Below, piece after piece: positions 37,205 to 47,409 of a DNA stretch of 64,000 nt. This stretch comes from Enterococcus sp. 9E7_DIV0242. Its GTDB lineage: Bacteria > Bacillota > Bacilli > Lactobacillales > Enterococcaceae. The DNA lies in NCBI RefSeq assembly GCF_002140975.2, contig NZ_CP147247.1, positions 2,977,001 through 3,041,000 on the forward strand, read 5' to 3'. The notes below the pieces were generated by a model. That model saw only the letters and a program-made list of their open reading frames with translations, was not told where the DNA came from and ran no database searches. The first letter of the stretch is position 1. Each line of letters opens with the position of its first letter. Both the position numbers and the translations under genes were made by a program.

Positions 37205-37957
37205 TCAGAATTTCCTTTTTATTTCTTGCTGCTCAACACTTAGGAGTCGGCCTCTGTTTCTTGCCTCGTGGATTTCTCTGTCAAAGGGACGAATATAGGT
37301 ACAGGTATAGTCAATGGCAGTGATTTCGCTGTATTCAAAGACGCTGCCGTTTTTCAATAAGCAACGGTTCTGGATCAGCATGGCTGGTGTTCCCTTTTTA
37401 CATAACAATAATTCGGCCTGATTTTTGCTAATAGAAGTAGGTGTGTAGCTGGTGATATAGTGAGAGATTTGATAGCCTTTTTTCTCCACATACTCCTGAA
37501 TCGAATGTTCAATATGCTCTTTTGACAGGTCTGGAAATAGGCGGACCGGCATTTTGGATTGCTCGATTTGCTCAAAGGAATAATCAACGATTCGTGCCCG
37601 TTCAAAGACCCAGATTTCCTCAGGTGACTGCAGTTGAAAAATCTGAGCTTCGTCCGGTGTGGACATCCGTTTTTCAAGAGAAAGCAGCTTGGAGCTGATT
37701 CGATTATAGGGCGTACGAGTCAGGGAATTAAAAATCAATGGGTTTTTCTTCAAGCGTTCCTGAATATACATGCCAGAGCCTTGTACCGCATGGACGACAC
37801 CGATTTCCTGTAGATTTTTGATAGCTTCTTGTATCGTAAAACGGGAGACATGATACTCTTCGGCTAAGGTTCGCTGGTTGGGCAATTTGCCATTTTCAAA
37901 ATGGTTTTGATAGATTTTGCTCAAAAGATCCTGAACAATAAAATCTCTTTTTTTCAA
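37205..37957 (-). CDS. GntR family regulator with UTRA domain (HutC subfamily)
   Basis: 250 residues. The N-terminal winged helix (KLPNQRTLAEEYHVSRFTIQ, then GVVHAVQGSGMYI) is followed by a UTRA ligand-binding domain (~95-235, PVRLFPDLSKEHIEHSIQEY, LIQNRCLLKNGSVFEYSEI). Such regulators respond to small sugars, sugar phosphates or histidine-type metabolites. No target operon is obvious: upstream lies the DUF1538 operon on the same strand after 200 nt and a terminator, downstream the IS. Confidence 0.9.
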   Translation of the reverse strand: MKKRDFIVQDLLSKIYQNHFENGKLPNQRTLAEEYHVSRFTIQEAIKNLQEIGVVHAVQGSGMYIQERLKKNPLIFNSLTRTPYNRISSKLLSLEKRMSTPDEAQIFQLQSPEEIWVFERARIVDYSFEQIEQSKMPVRLFPDLSKEHIEHSIQEYVEKKGYQISHYITSYTPTSISKNQAELLLCKKGTPAMLIQNRCLLKNGSVFEYSEITAIDYTCTYIRPFDREIHEARNRGRLLSVEQQEIKRKF

Positions 37958-38093
37958 TGGTCTCCCTCTTTTCGCGTGTCTTCTTTATTCTTTAGTATAG
38001 GGGTTATTTGAGGCGTGTCAATATGCTTGGTCCCTGTCAGCAGATCAAAAGGGTTGGTAGCTTTTCGCTGGAACCTATCTGCGAATCGTGAGA

Positions 38094-38130
38094 CAAAAAA
38101 ATCAGCAGTTCTCTTTTTCAAGAGAACTAC
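38094..38130 (-). terminator. Terminator of the DUF1538/PII-like operon
   Basis: On the minus strand AGTTCTCT (38128-38121) pairs with AGAGAACT (38114-38107) and is followed after a few bases by TTTTTTT (38101-38095). It sits 30 nt after the PII-like gene. Confidence 0.85.
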
Positions 38131-38160
38131 CGATCAATAACCTAAAAGATACAGCCTTCC

Positions 38161-38541
38161 TTAACGCTTATCTTCATCCAACAAGTTATCCAATTCAACA
38201 ACTTTGCTGTATTCTGCAATTTTTGAAATACCGATCACTTTGTCCAAATCGATAACAAAGGCAATCCCATTTCCGGGCTGACAAAGCTTCATCTCGACAC
38301 TTAGTGCGTCCAGAACCTTGTTTGTTAAAGATTCAGGAACCAGTGTCAAGACAATATCTTTCTCCGGTTCGATCTCGATGCCCAGAAAACGTCCGGCATC
38401 ATGAACACCGGCACCACGACCATGAAGAATCGTTCCGCCTGATGCTCCTGCACCTTTTGTGATATCAATAACATCTGGTCCGCTGCCGCCGTCAACGATC
38501 GTTACGACCAGCTCCAGATTTAATGCAACTAGTTTTTTCAT
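38161..38541 (-). CDS. PII-like regulatory protein of the DUF1538 operon
   Basis: 126 residues from ATG 38541, with GGAGGAAGAAGG upstream inside the end of the previous gene; the longer frame to 38604 overlaps that gene and is unlikely. The ferredoxin-like fold with a T-loop region ITKGAGASGGTILHGRGAG and the closing IDKVIGISKI-like segment (VIDLDKVIGISKIAEYS) place it in the P-II superfamily. PII proteins sense nucleotides or other metabolites and gate transporters. Co-location with the DUF1538 pair suggests that it controls that membrane complex. Confidence 0.88.
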   Translation of the reverse strand: MKKLVALNLELVVTIVDGGSGPDVIDITKGAGASGGTILHGRGAGVHDAGRFLGIEIEPEKDIVLTLVPESLTNKVLDALSVEMKLCQPGNGIAFVIDLDKVIGISKIAEYSKVVELDNLLDEDKR

Positions 38542-38545
38542 CAAT

Positions 38546-39331
38546 TTATCCTTCTTCCTCCAATAATTGTTGTCTTTCCAGTTTTTGTTTTTTATCACGC
38601 TCATCCTTTAGCTTGTAAATATAGCCGAGTACAAGGGTGGATAGGATAGGAGCAAGTGCAATCATTGCGACAACACCAAATCCATCGATCATAGGATCAC
38701 GTCCATCGATTTGTCCGGCAATTGCCACACACATGGATAAGATGAAGGTGGAACACATTGGTCCGGTTGCCACGCCTCCGTTATCGAATGCCATTGCCAA
38801 GAACATTTTATCGACTTTTCGCCCTAAAAGAAAGACCAAAATGTATCCAGGAATCAAAAAGTAGTAAAGAGAGAAGCCAGCCAGTAACCGCCACATAGAT
38901 AATCCAACAGCGGCACCTACGCCAACAGAGACAAACACCAGCATGATTTTTCCGCGAATCCGACCTTCACTGATATTTTCGATTTCTTTGACCATGACAT
39001 GAATCGCCGGCTCAGCAAAGCCGACTAAAAAGCCCATCAGAAAGCCCAAAGGAATCAAAATATAGTTGTTGTCCAGCGCAGCAAGAGAAGCGCCTAAATG
39101 TCGCCCTACGGGTACATATGCAATGTTTACGCCATGAAGAAACAGAATAAGGCCAACGACAGTGATGCCGAAGCCGATCATAATTTTAGCAAAACGGCGT
39201 TTTCTCAGCTTGAAGCTCGTAAAATTTAGCAGAACAAAGATGATGATGATCGGTGAGACAGCCATTAGGACTTCTTTTGTAACGGTTCCTAAGCCTGTAA
39301 ACAGTCTTGTTTGAATAGTGTTGAAGTTCAT
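38546..39331 (-). CDS. DUF1538 membrane protein, second subunit
   Basis: 261 residues with six to seven membrane segments and the DUF1538 repeat signatures GLILFLHGVNIAYVPVGRHL, GFLMGFLVGFAEPAIHVM and AMAFDNGGVATGPM. The ATG overlaps the stop of the first DUF1538 gene by 4 nt. A DUF1538 pair (UmpAB) has been reported as a two-component Na+/H+ antiporter in a halophile; here ion transport is an inference from that. The Lys-rich tail (KDERDKKQKLERQQL) is cytoplasmic. Confidence 0.88.
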   Translation of the reverse strand: MNFNTIQTRLFTGLGTVTKEVLMAVSPIIIIFVLLNFTSFKLRKRRFAKIMIGFGITVVGLILFLHGVNIAYVPVGRHLGASLAALDNNYILIPLGFLMGFLVGFAEPAIHVMVKEIENISEGRIRGKIMLVFVSVGVGAAVGLSMWRLLAGFSLYYFLIPGYILVFLLGRKVDKMFLAMAFDNGGVATGPMCSTFILSMCVAIAGQIDGRDPMIDGFGVVAMIALAPILSTLVLGYIYKLKDERDKKQKLERQQLLEEEG

Positions 39332-40011
39332 CGGAAGATAACCCCCAATGCCATAACAGCTAAAATTGGTCCTAGTGAGGCTACGCCTACCATTCCGAAG
39401 CTGTCGTTTTCGTGGTTATTTTGCTTGATCATTGAAGTGACACCGATTGCGAGTGAAAGAATAAATGGAACGGTGATTGGCCCTGTCGTTACGCCGCCTG
39501 AATCAAAAGCAATCGGCATAAACTCGGGACTGGTGAAAAATGAAGCAATCAGAACGAATAAATACCCAATCAGCATCATTTTGTAGTAAGAAAATTTGAA
39601 TACGACTCTTAATAGTGCCAACGCCAGAAAAACGCCGGTTCCTACACTAACAACGCCTAAGATAAGCGTACGTGAAATAGCTCCTTCTGAGATTTCGTTG
39701 ACCTGTTGTCCTAAAACTTGTACGGATGGTTCTGCAATCGTGATCACAATTCCGATCAAAAAGCCCAGTCCAAGAATAATACTCAACTTCTTTTTCTTGA
39801 CCATAAATTTTCCTACAAGTTCCCCTACTGCCATCATGGAATGGTCAGCACCAAATAGAAATAGCGCCATCCCGATAATCATAATTCCTGCACCGATCAA
39901 AAAAACCACTAAGTCTTCCGTCGGTAGTGGTGCAAATGCAAAAGACAAAATGACAATAAGCAGAGTCATTGGTGTAATAGCCATCAGAACATCTTGAAAA
40001 GATTTTCGCAT
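39328..40011 (-). CDS. DUF1538 membrane protein, first subunit
   Basis: 227 residues, polytopic, with the same signatures as the next gene (MALFLFGADHSMMAVGELVG, GFLIGIVITIAEPSVQVLGQ, PIAFDSGGVTTGPITVPF). The two proteins are clearly paralogous and probably form a heterodimer. GGAGGAGG precedes the ATG. On the minus strand TATACT near 40050-40055 is a possible -10. First gene of a three-gene operon ending in the PII-like protein. Confidence 0.88.
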   Translation of the reverse strand: MRKSFQDVLMAITPMTLLIVILSFAFAPLPTEDLVVFLIGAGIMIIGMALFLFGADHSMMAVGELVGKFMVKKKKLSIILGLGFLIGIVITIAEPSVQVLGQQVNEISEGAISRTLILGVVSVGTGVFLALALLRVVFKFSYYKMMLIGYLFVLIASFFTSPEFMPIAFDSGGVTTGPITVPFILSLAIGVTSMIKQNNHENDSFGMVGVASLGPILAVMALGVIFR

Positions 40012-40480
40012 GCATCCTCCTCCTTCTGTATTTTTTGTGTACAGTTTTAGTATAACCTAAAATAAATGTAAATTGGGGCTTGACTTCCGATTGTTACCTA
40101 ATGTTAAAATAGAAAGATGGAAAAGAACATACGTTCTTTTTTCGGGGTTTAGCTAGTAATTAGCTGGAATAAAACTTCTTTATTGCGATGAACGTGCTTT
40201 CTTCCATCATTTGCTTAGAAGGAAGATACTAATGTCTCAACTACTTAGGAACCACCCATTCGGTTTTGGAGACTAGAAGTAAGATGTAGTTCATAGTAGT
40301 TTTGAGGTCCAATGGATTTTCTTCCAAGCGAAAAGTAAAAACAAGATATTCGTAAGAAAAAAAAGGATACCGTATACTTAGAATGAGCGTCATAAGAATC
40401 ACGAAAATAGTTGCCACTAAAATAAGCAGAGATCTATCTAGTGAGCAAGTTAGAATTTAAAGGGAATCAGAGGTGGAGAA
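40012..40480. promoter_or_regulatory. Divergent intergenic region with a 20-bp palindrome
   Basis: 469 bases between the DUF1538 operon and opuCA. TTGACT (40080-40085) and TAAAAT (40105-40110) are a rightward promoter candidate with a rather long 19-nt spacer. Just after it, AAAAGAAC-ATAC-GTTCTTTT (40121-40140) is a perfect inverted repeat whose core GAACATACGTTC matches the core of the Gram-positive LexA box. The remaining ~340 bases to opuCA hold no ORF; AGAGGTGG precedes the gene. Confidence 0.5.
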
Positions 40481-41443
40481 ATGATTGAATTTCAACAGGT
40501 GTCGAAAGAATATGGTGGTCAGAAAGTATTGACAGAATATGATCTTTCGATTCAAGATGGCGAATTTTTTGTATTGGTCGGCCCTAGCGGAAGCGGGAAG
40601 ACGACGACACTAAAGATGATCAATCGTCTGATTGAACCAACGGACGGGGATATTTATTTTGATCAAAAACGAATCATCGATTATGACTTGAAGGAGCTGC
40701 GCTTACGTATCGGGTATGTCCTACAGCAGATTGCGTTGTTTCCAAACATGACGGTTGCAGAAAATATTGAATTGATTCCTGAAATGAAAGATTGGAAAAA
40801 GGCTGCTCGTCGAGAACGAACAAGGGAGCTGTTAGAAAAGGTAGGGCTTTCCCCTGATGAGTACATGCATCGAAAACCAGCAGAGCTTTCCGGAGGAGAA
40901 CAGCAGCGGATTGGTATTTTGCGAGCCATTGCGGCGAAGCCGGATATTATTTTGATGGATGAGCCATTCAGCGCGTTGGACCCAATTTCTAAAGGTCAGC
41001 TGCAGCTGTTGATCAAAGAGCTGCACAAGGAATTAGCTAGCACGATTATTTTTGTGACCCATGATATGAATGAAGCGCTGCTATTGGGTGATCGTATCTG
41101 CATCATGAAGGACGGTGCCATCGTTCAGGTCGATACGCCGGAGCAAATCAGAAAAGCGCCTAAAAATGAGTTTGTTGCGCAGTTTTTCAAAGATGATACA
41201 CCGGGACTTATGGATTATCAGGTAGAAGATCTACGTCAAATGGCCTTGCTGGATCAGGTAGTACCAATGATAGGGACAGAAGTGGCTTTAGATACACCAC
41301 TGTCTGATGTTGTCCGCCTACTATCCGATGAAAAGAATGTTACGGTTGCCTTGAAGGAGAATGATTATCGGCAAATTACTTCACAGACAATGGTGCAATT
41401 TTTGAAGAAACAACTGGAAGCAGGTGAGCAGCTAGATGACTAA
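40481..41443 (+). CDS. opuCA: Osmolyte (betaine/carnitine/choline) ABC transporter ATPase
   Basis: 320 residues. ABC signatures: [34 protein letters not shown] and [13 protein letters not shown]. The C-terminal ~80 residues form a partial CBS-like region ([20 protein letters not shown]). It energises uptake of compatible solutes during osmotic stress. It overlaps the next gene by 8 nt, so the two are translated together. The OpuC assignment rests on similarity and on the fused partner; the exact substrate is not determined. Confidence 0.92.
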   Translation: MIEFQQVSKEYGGQKVLTEYDLSIQDGEFFVLVGPSGSGKTTTLKMINRLIEPTDGDIYFDQKRIIDYDLKELRLRIGYVLQQIALFPNMTVAENIELIPEMKDWKKAARRERTRELLEKVGLSPDEYMHRKPAELSGGEQQRIGILRAIAAKPDIILMDEPFSALDPISKGQLQLLIKELHKELASTIIFVTHDMNEALLLGDRICIMKDGAIVQVDTPEQIRKAPKNEFVAQFFKDDTPGLMDYQVEDLRQMALLDQVVPMIGTEVALDTPLSDVVRLLSDEKNVTVALKENDYRQITSQTMVQFLKKQLEAGEQLDD

Positions 41444-42953
41444 TTTGATTGAAACATTTACTTCTCGACAGGATGATTATATTCAGGCGTTAGTGGAACA
41501 TATTCAGCTTTCGCTATTGTCATTACTTATCGCTATTTTGATTGCGATACCGGTGGCCATTTTACTGACAAAATATAAACGGATCGCTGAGGCTGTTTTG
41601 CAAATTACCGGGATTTTTCAAACGATTCCTTCTTTGGCCTTATTGGGGCTGTTAATTCCGATCATTGGCATTGGGACACCACCCGCAATTATTGCGCTGG
41701 TAATCTATGCGTTGTTTCCTATTCTGCAGAATACCTATACAGGTCTGACTGAAATCGATCCATCCTTGGAAGAAGCAGCCGAAGCTTTTGGAATGACGAA
41801 AAAGGAAAAACTGGTAAAATTTGAGCTTCAACTGGCGTTACCGTACATTGTTTCCGGTATTCGTACAGCGGCTGTCATGATTATAGGGACAGCTACTTTA
41901 GCTGCATTGATTGGTGCCGGCGGATTGGGAACCTTCATTTTATTGGGGATTGACCGCAATAATATTTCCCTAATTCTGATTGGGGCAATTTCTTCTGCCT
42001 TGTTGGCAGTTTTGTTCAATTATGGGATTCATTTATTGGAAAAAGCCAGCGTGAAGAAAATTGTAACATCCTTTGTTCTATTATTAGCTCTGCTAGTTGG
42101 CTCCTTTGCTTATTCAAGCTACGAAGGACAGCAAAAAACCTTAACTATTGCAGGAAAGCTAGGTGCTGAACCGGACATCATCATCAATATGTACAAAGAG
42201 CTGATTGAAGAGAATAGTGATATTCAGGTGAATTTGAAGCCTAACTTTGGAAAAACGACTTTTCTGTATAATGCATTGAAATCAGGAGAAGTAGATATTT
42301 ATCCGGAATATACCGGGACGGTATTGGAAACATTTCTTTCGGAGAATACGAATACATCCAATGATCCAAAAGAGGTGTATGAATACGCAAGAGCCGAAAT
42401 TGCCAAGCAGGACCAGTTGATCTATTTTGAGCCGATGAAGTTCCAAAATACGTATGCTGTTGCAGTGAAGCGCAGCTTTGCGAAGGAGCATAAGCTGAAA
42501 ACGATTGAAGATTTGAAGGGAATAGCCAGTCAATTGAAAGCTGGATTTACGTTAGAGTTTATTGATCGAGATGACGGATATAAAGGAATGCAGGAGCTAT
42601 ACGGACTGGACTTCGCGGTTCAATCAATGGAACCGTCTCTGCGGTATCAAGCAATCAATAATGGAGATGTGAATATTGTGGATGCCTATTCAACAGACAG
42701 TGAGCTGAAGCAGTATGATCTGGTCACACTTGAAGACAACAAGCAACTGTTTCCACCTTATCAGGGGGCACCGCTTCTTAGAGAAGAAACAGTGAAGGAA
42801 TACCCTGAGTTAGAAGAATGGCTTTCACCATTGGTAGGGAAGATCACGGAAGAAGAAATGAGCGAAATGAATTATCAGGTAAACGTGGAAGGCATGGAAC
42901 CACAAAAAGTGGCTCATGATTATCTGGTAAAAAATAAAATGATTCAGGAGTAG
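41436..42953 (+). CDS. Osmolyte ABC transporter permease fused to its substrate-binding domain
   Basis: 505 residues. The N-terminal ~200 residues are an OpuCB-type permease with about five membrane helices and the EAA loop ([24 protein letters not shown]). A membrane segment ([19 protein letters not shown]) then leads into an OpuAC-type binding domain (~235-505: [39 protein letters not shown]). The fusion is common in lactococci, streptococci and enterococci and leaves the binding domain outside the membrane. With the ATPase gene this makes a complete importer. Confidence 0.93.
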   Translation: MTNLIETFTSRQDDYIQALVEHIQLSLLSLLIAILIAIPVAILLTKYKRIAEAVLQITGIFQTIPSLALLGLLIPIIGIGTPPAIIALVIYALFPILQNTYTGLTEIDPSLEEAAEAFGMTKKEKLVKFELQLALPYIVSGIRTAAVMIIGTATLAALIGAGGLGTFILLGIDRNNISLILIGAISSALLAVLFNYGIHLLEKASVKKIVTSFVLLLALLVGSFAYSSYEGQQKTLTIAGKLGAEPDIIINMYKELIEENSDIQVNLKPNFGKTTFLYNALKSGEVDIYPEYTGTVLETFLSENTNTSNDPKEVYEYARAEIAKQDQLIYFEPMKFQNTYAVAVKRSFAKEHKLKTIEDLKGIASQLKAGFTLEFIDRDDGYKGMQELYGLDFAVQSMEPSLRYQAINNGDVNIVDAYSTDSELKQYDLVTLEDNKQLFPPYQGAPLLREETVKEYPELEEWLSPLVGKITEEEMSEMNYQVNVEGMEPQKVAHDYLVKNKMIQE

Positions 42954-43014
42954 CTCTCATTGGGAAATCCATTGATTTTTTCTTCGAGATAAAAAATCGC
43001 TAACTTATTAAATT

Positions 43015-43071
43015 AGAGCAATCAGCAAAGTCTTTGTGTGAAAGCACAGTGTCTTTGATGATTGCTCTTTT
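43015..43071 (+). terminator. Terminator after the osmolyte transporter operon
   Basis: AGAGCAATCA (43015-43024) pairs with TGATTGCTCT (43059-43068), with CAAAG/CTTTG inside, followed by TTTTGC. Confidence 0.82.
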
Positions 43072-43177
43072 GCTATAAATAGATCGAGGCGAAAGAAGTT
43101 ACTTGTGTCAATATAGAAGTTCAAAAGAGGTCGATTCTACCTATCGCTTTTATAGGTTTATCTTTTATAAGGAGAAT

Positions 43178-43208
43178 GAGGCGAAACTGGAGGTCGCCTC
43201 TCTTTTTT
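43178..43208 (+). terminator. Second terminator-like hairpin
   Basis: GAGGCGA (43178-43184) pairs with TCGCCTC (43194-43200), followed by TCTTTTTT. No ORF precedes it within ~100 bases, so it may end a short untranslated transcript or act as a backup terminator. Confidence 0.75.
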
Positions 43209-43540
43209 CCACCAAGATGTCCTTGTTTGTAGTTTACTTCTGTCAGTTATGAAAAATCAGATGATATATTAGAAAATAATGCCAACTCAATCAGGACATA
43301 ATCAGGCTGTTCCTTTTCCTACAATCGATATATACGTTATTTAAAATGGGAAATGAATAGAATATCAAAATGATTTTTTATCCATGTTTTGTGTTATTTA
43401 ATGATAATCGGAGTAGCCATAAAAAAATTCTTCTTTGATTGGCTGAATCAAGCGGTAATATTTAGTTATTAATCATAATATCCGATTATTTTTATGTAAT
43501 TCAAATATCATTATTTTTCTATTTAAATGTAATTTTTATG

Positions 43541-43569
43541 TTGAAAAACGTAATTTTTCGATATATTAT
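43541..43569 (+). promoter_or_regulatory. Sigma-A promoter for the M60 peptidase gene
   Basis: TTGAAA (43541-43546), 17 nt, TATTAT (43564-43569), 33 nt before the start; AAGGAGG follows. The region from 43209 is very AT-rich with nothing else recognisable. Confidence 0.8.
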
Positions 43570-43602
43570 GTTAAAGAATCATAATGTTATAAGGAGGAAA
43601 CG

Positions 43603-46600
43603 ATGAAAAAAGCAAAAGTATTAGGGGTAGTCATAGTGTTCATACTGTTGTTCTGTGGAGTAGCAGTGGAGGCTCAAGGAGCTGAAACAAAAAAAATATT
43701 TAGCATGGAGAAACCAACTTGGATTTCCAATGCGGGAATGAGTAAAGGAATAAACCATGACCGACAGGATCTAGGGTTTATTCTGAAAGCTAATGCAATA
43801 CTAAAAATGAGAGTGCCTAATGGACAGAAATTGACGTTACGGTTACTTGGAAATGATGCAAAAAAAGAAAAACAAGTAACAGTAGGTGCTGACTGGGTAG
43901 AAATCAGTGGGGAAGAAGATCTAGTTCCTTTTATAGATACACCTTTCGATATCTCGGAAACGACGATCGAATACAGTGTCACAGGTGGTCAAACTACATT
44001 ACCTATCTATTGTGCTGGAAGCAAGGAAGTTGAATTTTTCCGTACGTGGGATACTGCCAATGCAGAATATGCATTGATCAAAGGACAGGATTTTCAATTA
44101 TTCGTTCCAAAGGAAGATAAAGAAAAAATAAGAAAGTTACAAGATTTCAATTCAATCAATGATTTACTAGCTCATTACGCAGAGCTATTTGCTATGTACA
44201 ATGAGTTGACAGGCTTTGATAACTCATCAGCCGTAAATAAAAATGGCGAAAATCGCTATTTTTTAAAAGCCGATCGTAATGGTGCAGGTGGTGCTTATTA
44301 TGGCGGCAATTGGTCGGCAAATAGTACAAGCTCAGCAGATATGTGATTGAGAAAGCGTTCGTGGGGGACGTTACATGAAATCGCTCATGGGTACCAAGCT
44401 GGCTTCGATAATCAGGGGATGTTTACCGGGGAAGTCTCAAATAATTTGTTTGGTGTACAACATGAGTATGAAAAATATGGAAAAAGTGCGGATCAAACAA
44501 GTTGGCTGTTTGATTACGGCAAAAAGAACGAAGTCGAACAAAACCTCTATAATAAACTAGTCAAAGGTGATGAAACCTATGAATCCATTGATTTGCGTGA
44601 AAAATTGATTTTGATGACGATGTTGAAACAAAAAGCGGGCAATGAGGCATTTACAAAGATGTATCAAGGCTATCGTGAGCTTGCGAACCAGCCTGGGTTT
44701 GTTAAAACAAATTATCCACTACCGAATCTACTTAATGCTTACTACAGTGAACATAGCAAGCTAGATTTTGCACCTGTTCTAATTAGATGGGGACTAACGC
44801 TAACTGATACACAGGCAACTCTTAATAGAGCCAAAGGATATCCTGCAGTAGCGTCACTGGCAGATGTTGTTCCGGAAGAGAAATTGGCCCAAGCTAGAGC
44901 ATTAATCGATCCATCGTTATTGATCAACTCTAACTTTGAAATGGTGAAGAATTCAGAAATTGCTTCTTTAGGACTAAAAGGAGAATTGAACATCCAGCTT
45001 GAAACGAAAAATATTTCTGAGCTGATTGGTGCGAAAATTCAAATCAAAGATGGGCATACAATTGTTCAGGAAAAACTGATAACAGATACTACGACGACAT
45101 TTACGAATCTACCGAATGGTGTTTATTCAGTAGCGTTTTCTGGTGGGAAAATGGTGAAATATATACCGGAGATCGACTATGTTTACGTGAAAGAAGCAAA
45201 GAATGAAGTGACAGTTCCGGTGAAAGAATTAGTGATTAGTCAAGTAGCAAATCAAAAAATTGTTTTTACTGGATTAGGGGATGTCGCATTCGGCGAATTC
45301 ACAGTAGATTTGAATAGCGAAACCGCAGTTTTATCTCTTACAGCAAAAGATCCTCACAGCTATTTCAGTGGGAAAACTTATGCATCAGTTAAGATCAGTG
45401 ATGCTGCTGGGAATGTTAGGTATGATCGGAAAATTGAAGGTGCGAATATTCAAACTGGAGAAGACAGCATACAATTGCTGATTGGCGATCAGGTCGAAAT
45501 TTATCATGCGGAAACAAAGAATCGTCTTGTGTCCTCTGATGAAATCATTTCATCAGGTCAAACGACAAATAAATGGACAGTGACGGAATGGGGGTTGCAA
45601 AATCAGCAGCTTGGAAATAGTCCAGAAGATGTTCTGATCAAAAAAGTCGATCAGCTAGCAACAGCCTTGCTTCAGAATGACTGGTTAAAGGATATCTCGA
45701 TGACACAGTTGAATGAAAAGAAACAACTGTACGTAGCTATTCAAAGCCTGAGTGAGGCGAAGAAAAATCAATTGATGGAGAAGTATGCAGCATTATTCAC
45801 TTTGCCGAAAGTAGAGGATGGCAGTGAGTTTCAGTATACGTTTAAAGGCTTGGGCGATTGGATTTTTTCTACAATAGATGTATCTATTCAAAATAAGCAA
45901 GCAACCATCACGACAAAAGCTGGGAAACCTCATGTCTATTTTAATGAAGGTTACGGAATAATCCATATCCAGAGCAACAATGGAATGACGAAATATGAAA
46001 AAAACTATACAGGGTCGCAGGTTTATAGCAATCAAACAGAACAAGTAGCATTACTGATAGGTGATTACATTACTGTGACACATAAGGAGTATAAAGATCG
46101 TTTAGCGATTGAAAATAAGGAACAAGGGACTTCTTTAGAAACTGCAGAAACCGTTACGTATCAACTCACTGACGAGGGACTCAAACGTGTAGCAACAGAT
46201 TCGATTCCTAAGTCGCAATTGGAAGAGGGCAGTGAGTTTCAATTTACGTTTAAAGGCTTGGGGGACAAAATTTTCTCAGTGGTCACTATATCAATAAAGG
46301 GTAAATATATCTTAATTGATACAAAAGCTGGCAAACCGCATGCTTACTTTAACGAAAATTATGGTACGATACAAGTTCAAGATGATAATGGAAGAACTAA
46401 ATGTGAGAGAAGCTTTGTAGGGACACAGCAATACTCAGAAAATATGGCAGGAATAGATTTATTGGTTGGCGATTCTATCACTATTACCCACAAAGAGTAT
46501 AAAGATCGATTGATCCTTGAGAACTTGGATAAGGGTGAGCAAATAGTCTCAGCTGAAACAGTGACATATCAAGTCACAGCAGATGGATTGGTTCAAGTTT

Positions 46601-46608
46601 CAAACTAG
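43603..46608 (+). pseudogene. M60 (enhancin-like) mucin metallopeptidase interrupted by an in-frame TGA
   Basis: Two adjoining frames (43603-44346 and 44347-46608) form one 1001-codon gene broken only by TGA at 44344-44346. The first part has a signal peptide (to ~AQGAE) and the M60 N-terminal beta domain, ending AYYGGNWSANSTSSADM. The second begins LRKRSWGTLHEIAHGYQ, the zinc site HEIAH with its GYQ extension. Three mucin/carbohydrate-binding repeats follow (from ~45240, 45820 and 46228; the last two are 408 bp apart and closely similar). M60 enzymes cleave O-glycosylated mucins outside the cell. With TGA read as stop, the catalytic half lacks a signal peptide and ribosome site. One base change from TGG (Trp) would explain it. 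Confidence 0.9.
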
Positions 46609-46623
46609 AAAAATCAAAAGAAG

Positions 46624-46659
46624 CATCGCAGAGAATGGTTTCTCATGCGGTGTTTTTTT
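46624..46659 (+). terminator. Terminator after the M60 gene
   Basis: CATCGCAGAGAA (46624-46635) pairs with TTCTC-A-TGCGGTG (46640-46652), followed by TTTTTTT. Confidence 0.88.
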
Positions 46660-46868
46660 GATTGGAGAAGAAGTGATAGAAAGAGACGAGGAAAAAGAAT
46701 AATCGGTGGATATTTATGAAGTCTCAATGGTGAAAATAATTGAAAATAAAGAGAATACACGGTAAAATTAGTATCTGTTAATAAAAAGAGTAAATTTTAC
46801 CAAAAATAACTGATTTTTTTTTAGACTTTCGCTATAATGAAAGAAAATACTAAACAGGAGCGGTGTAG

Positions 46869-47330
46869 ATGAAGAAAGCAGATCGCCAGCGGTTGATTCG
46901 GCAGATTATTACTGAAAACGTGATAGAGACACAAGAAGAGCTGATTGCACGATTAGAAGCGGCGGGTGTAAAAGCCACACAGGCAACTGTTTCCAGAGAT
47001 GTACGGGAAATGAGTATTGTTAAGACACATGGCTCAAATGGACAAGTAAAATACGCTATTTTTTCTCAGACAAAAACAGAGAGTCAAGAGGATAAGCTGA
47101 AAGAGTCGATCAAAGATTCAGTGATTCGAATCGAGCGGGTACAGTTTATGGTCATCGTTCATACTGATATGGGGAGAGCCGATGTGGTGACTAATTTTTT
47201 GGATGAGGTCAATTATACTGAAGTGGCAGGAACAGTTGCTGGCGTAGATACAATCATTATTATTGCCAGATCAGAGGATGAGGCAGATATACTTGTAGAA
47301 CGCTTTGAAGCAATGATGAGAAACGAGTAA
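46869..47330 (+). CDS. argR: Arginine repressor ArgR family
   Basis: 153 residues. The N-terminal winged helix (KADRQRLIRQIITENVIETQ, KATQATVSRDVREMSIVKT) and the C-terminal hexamerisation/arginine-binding domain (VHTDMGRADVVTNFLDE, GTVAGVDTIIIIARSEDEA) are both complete. It represses biosynthesis or activates catabolism of arginine. TATAAT at 46833-46838 is a good -10, with a weak -35. Enterococci carry several ArgR/AhrC paralogues, so which this one is cannot be told here. No arginine genes adjoin. Confidence 0.93.
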   Translation: MKKADRQRLIRQIITENVIETQEELIARLEAAGVKATQATVSRDVREMSIVKTHGSNGQVKYAIFSQTKTESQEDKLKESIKDSVIRIERVQFMVIVHTDMGRADVVTNFLDEVNYTEVAGTVAGVDTIIIIARSEDEADILVERFEAMMRNE

Positions 47331-47409
47331 AAGTGCGTATGCTTTTCTGTATAAGTGTATAAATGGAATGGACATCATAGAATAAAAAATGAAGGGAGTT
47401 TTTTTCTAC

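Noticed and set aside
44341..44350. Selenocysteine or programmed UGA recoding in the M60 gene
   Set aside because: No SECIS-like hairpin was seen just downstream, the UGA U context is not a known strong read-through signal, and the position is not catalytic. A point mutation from TGG is simpler.
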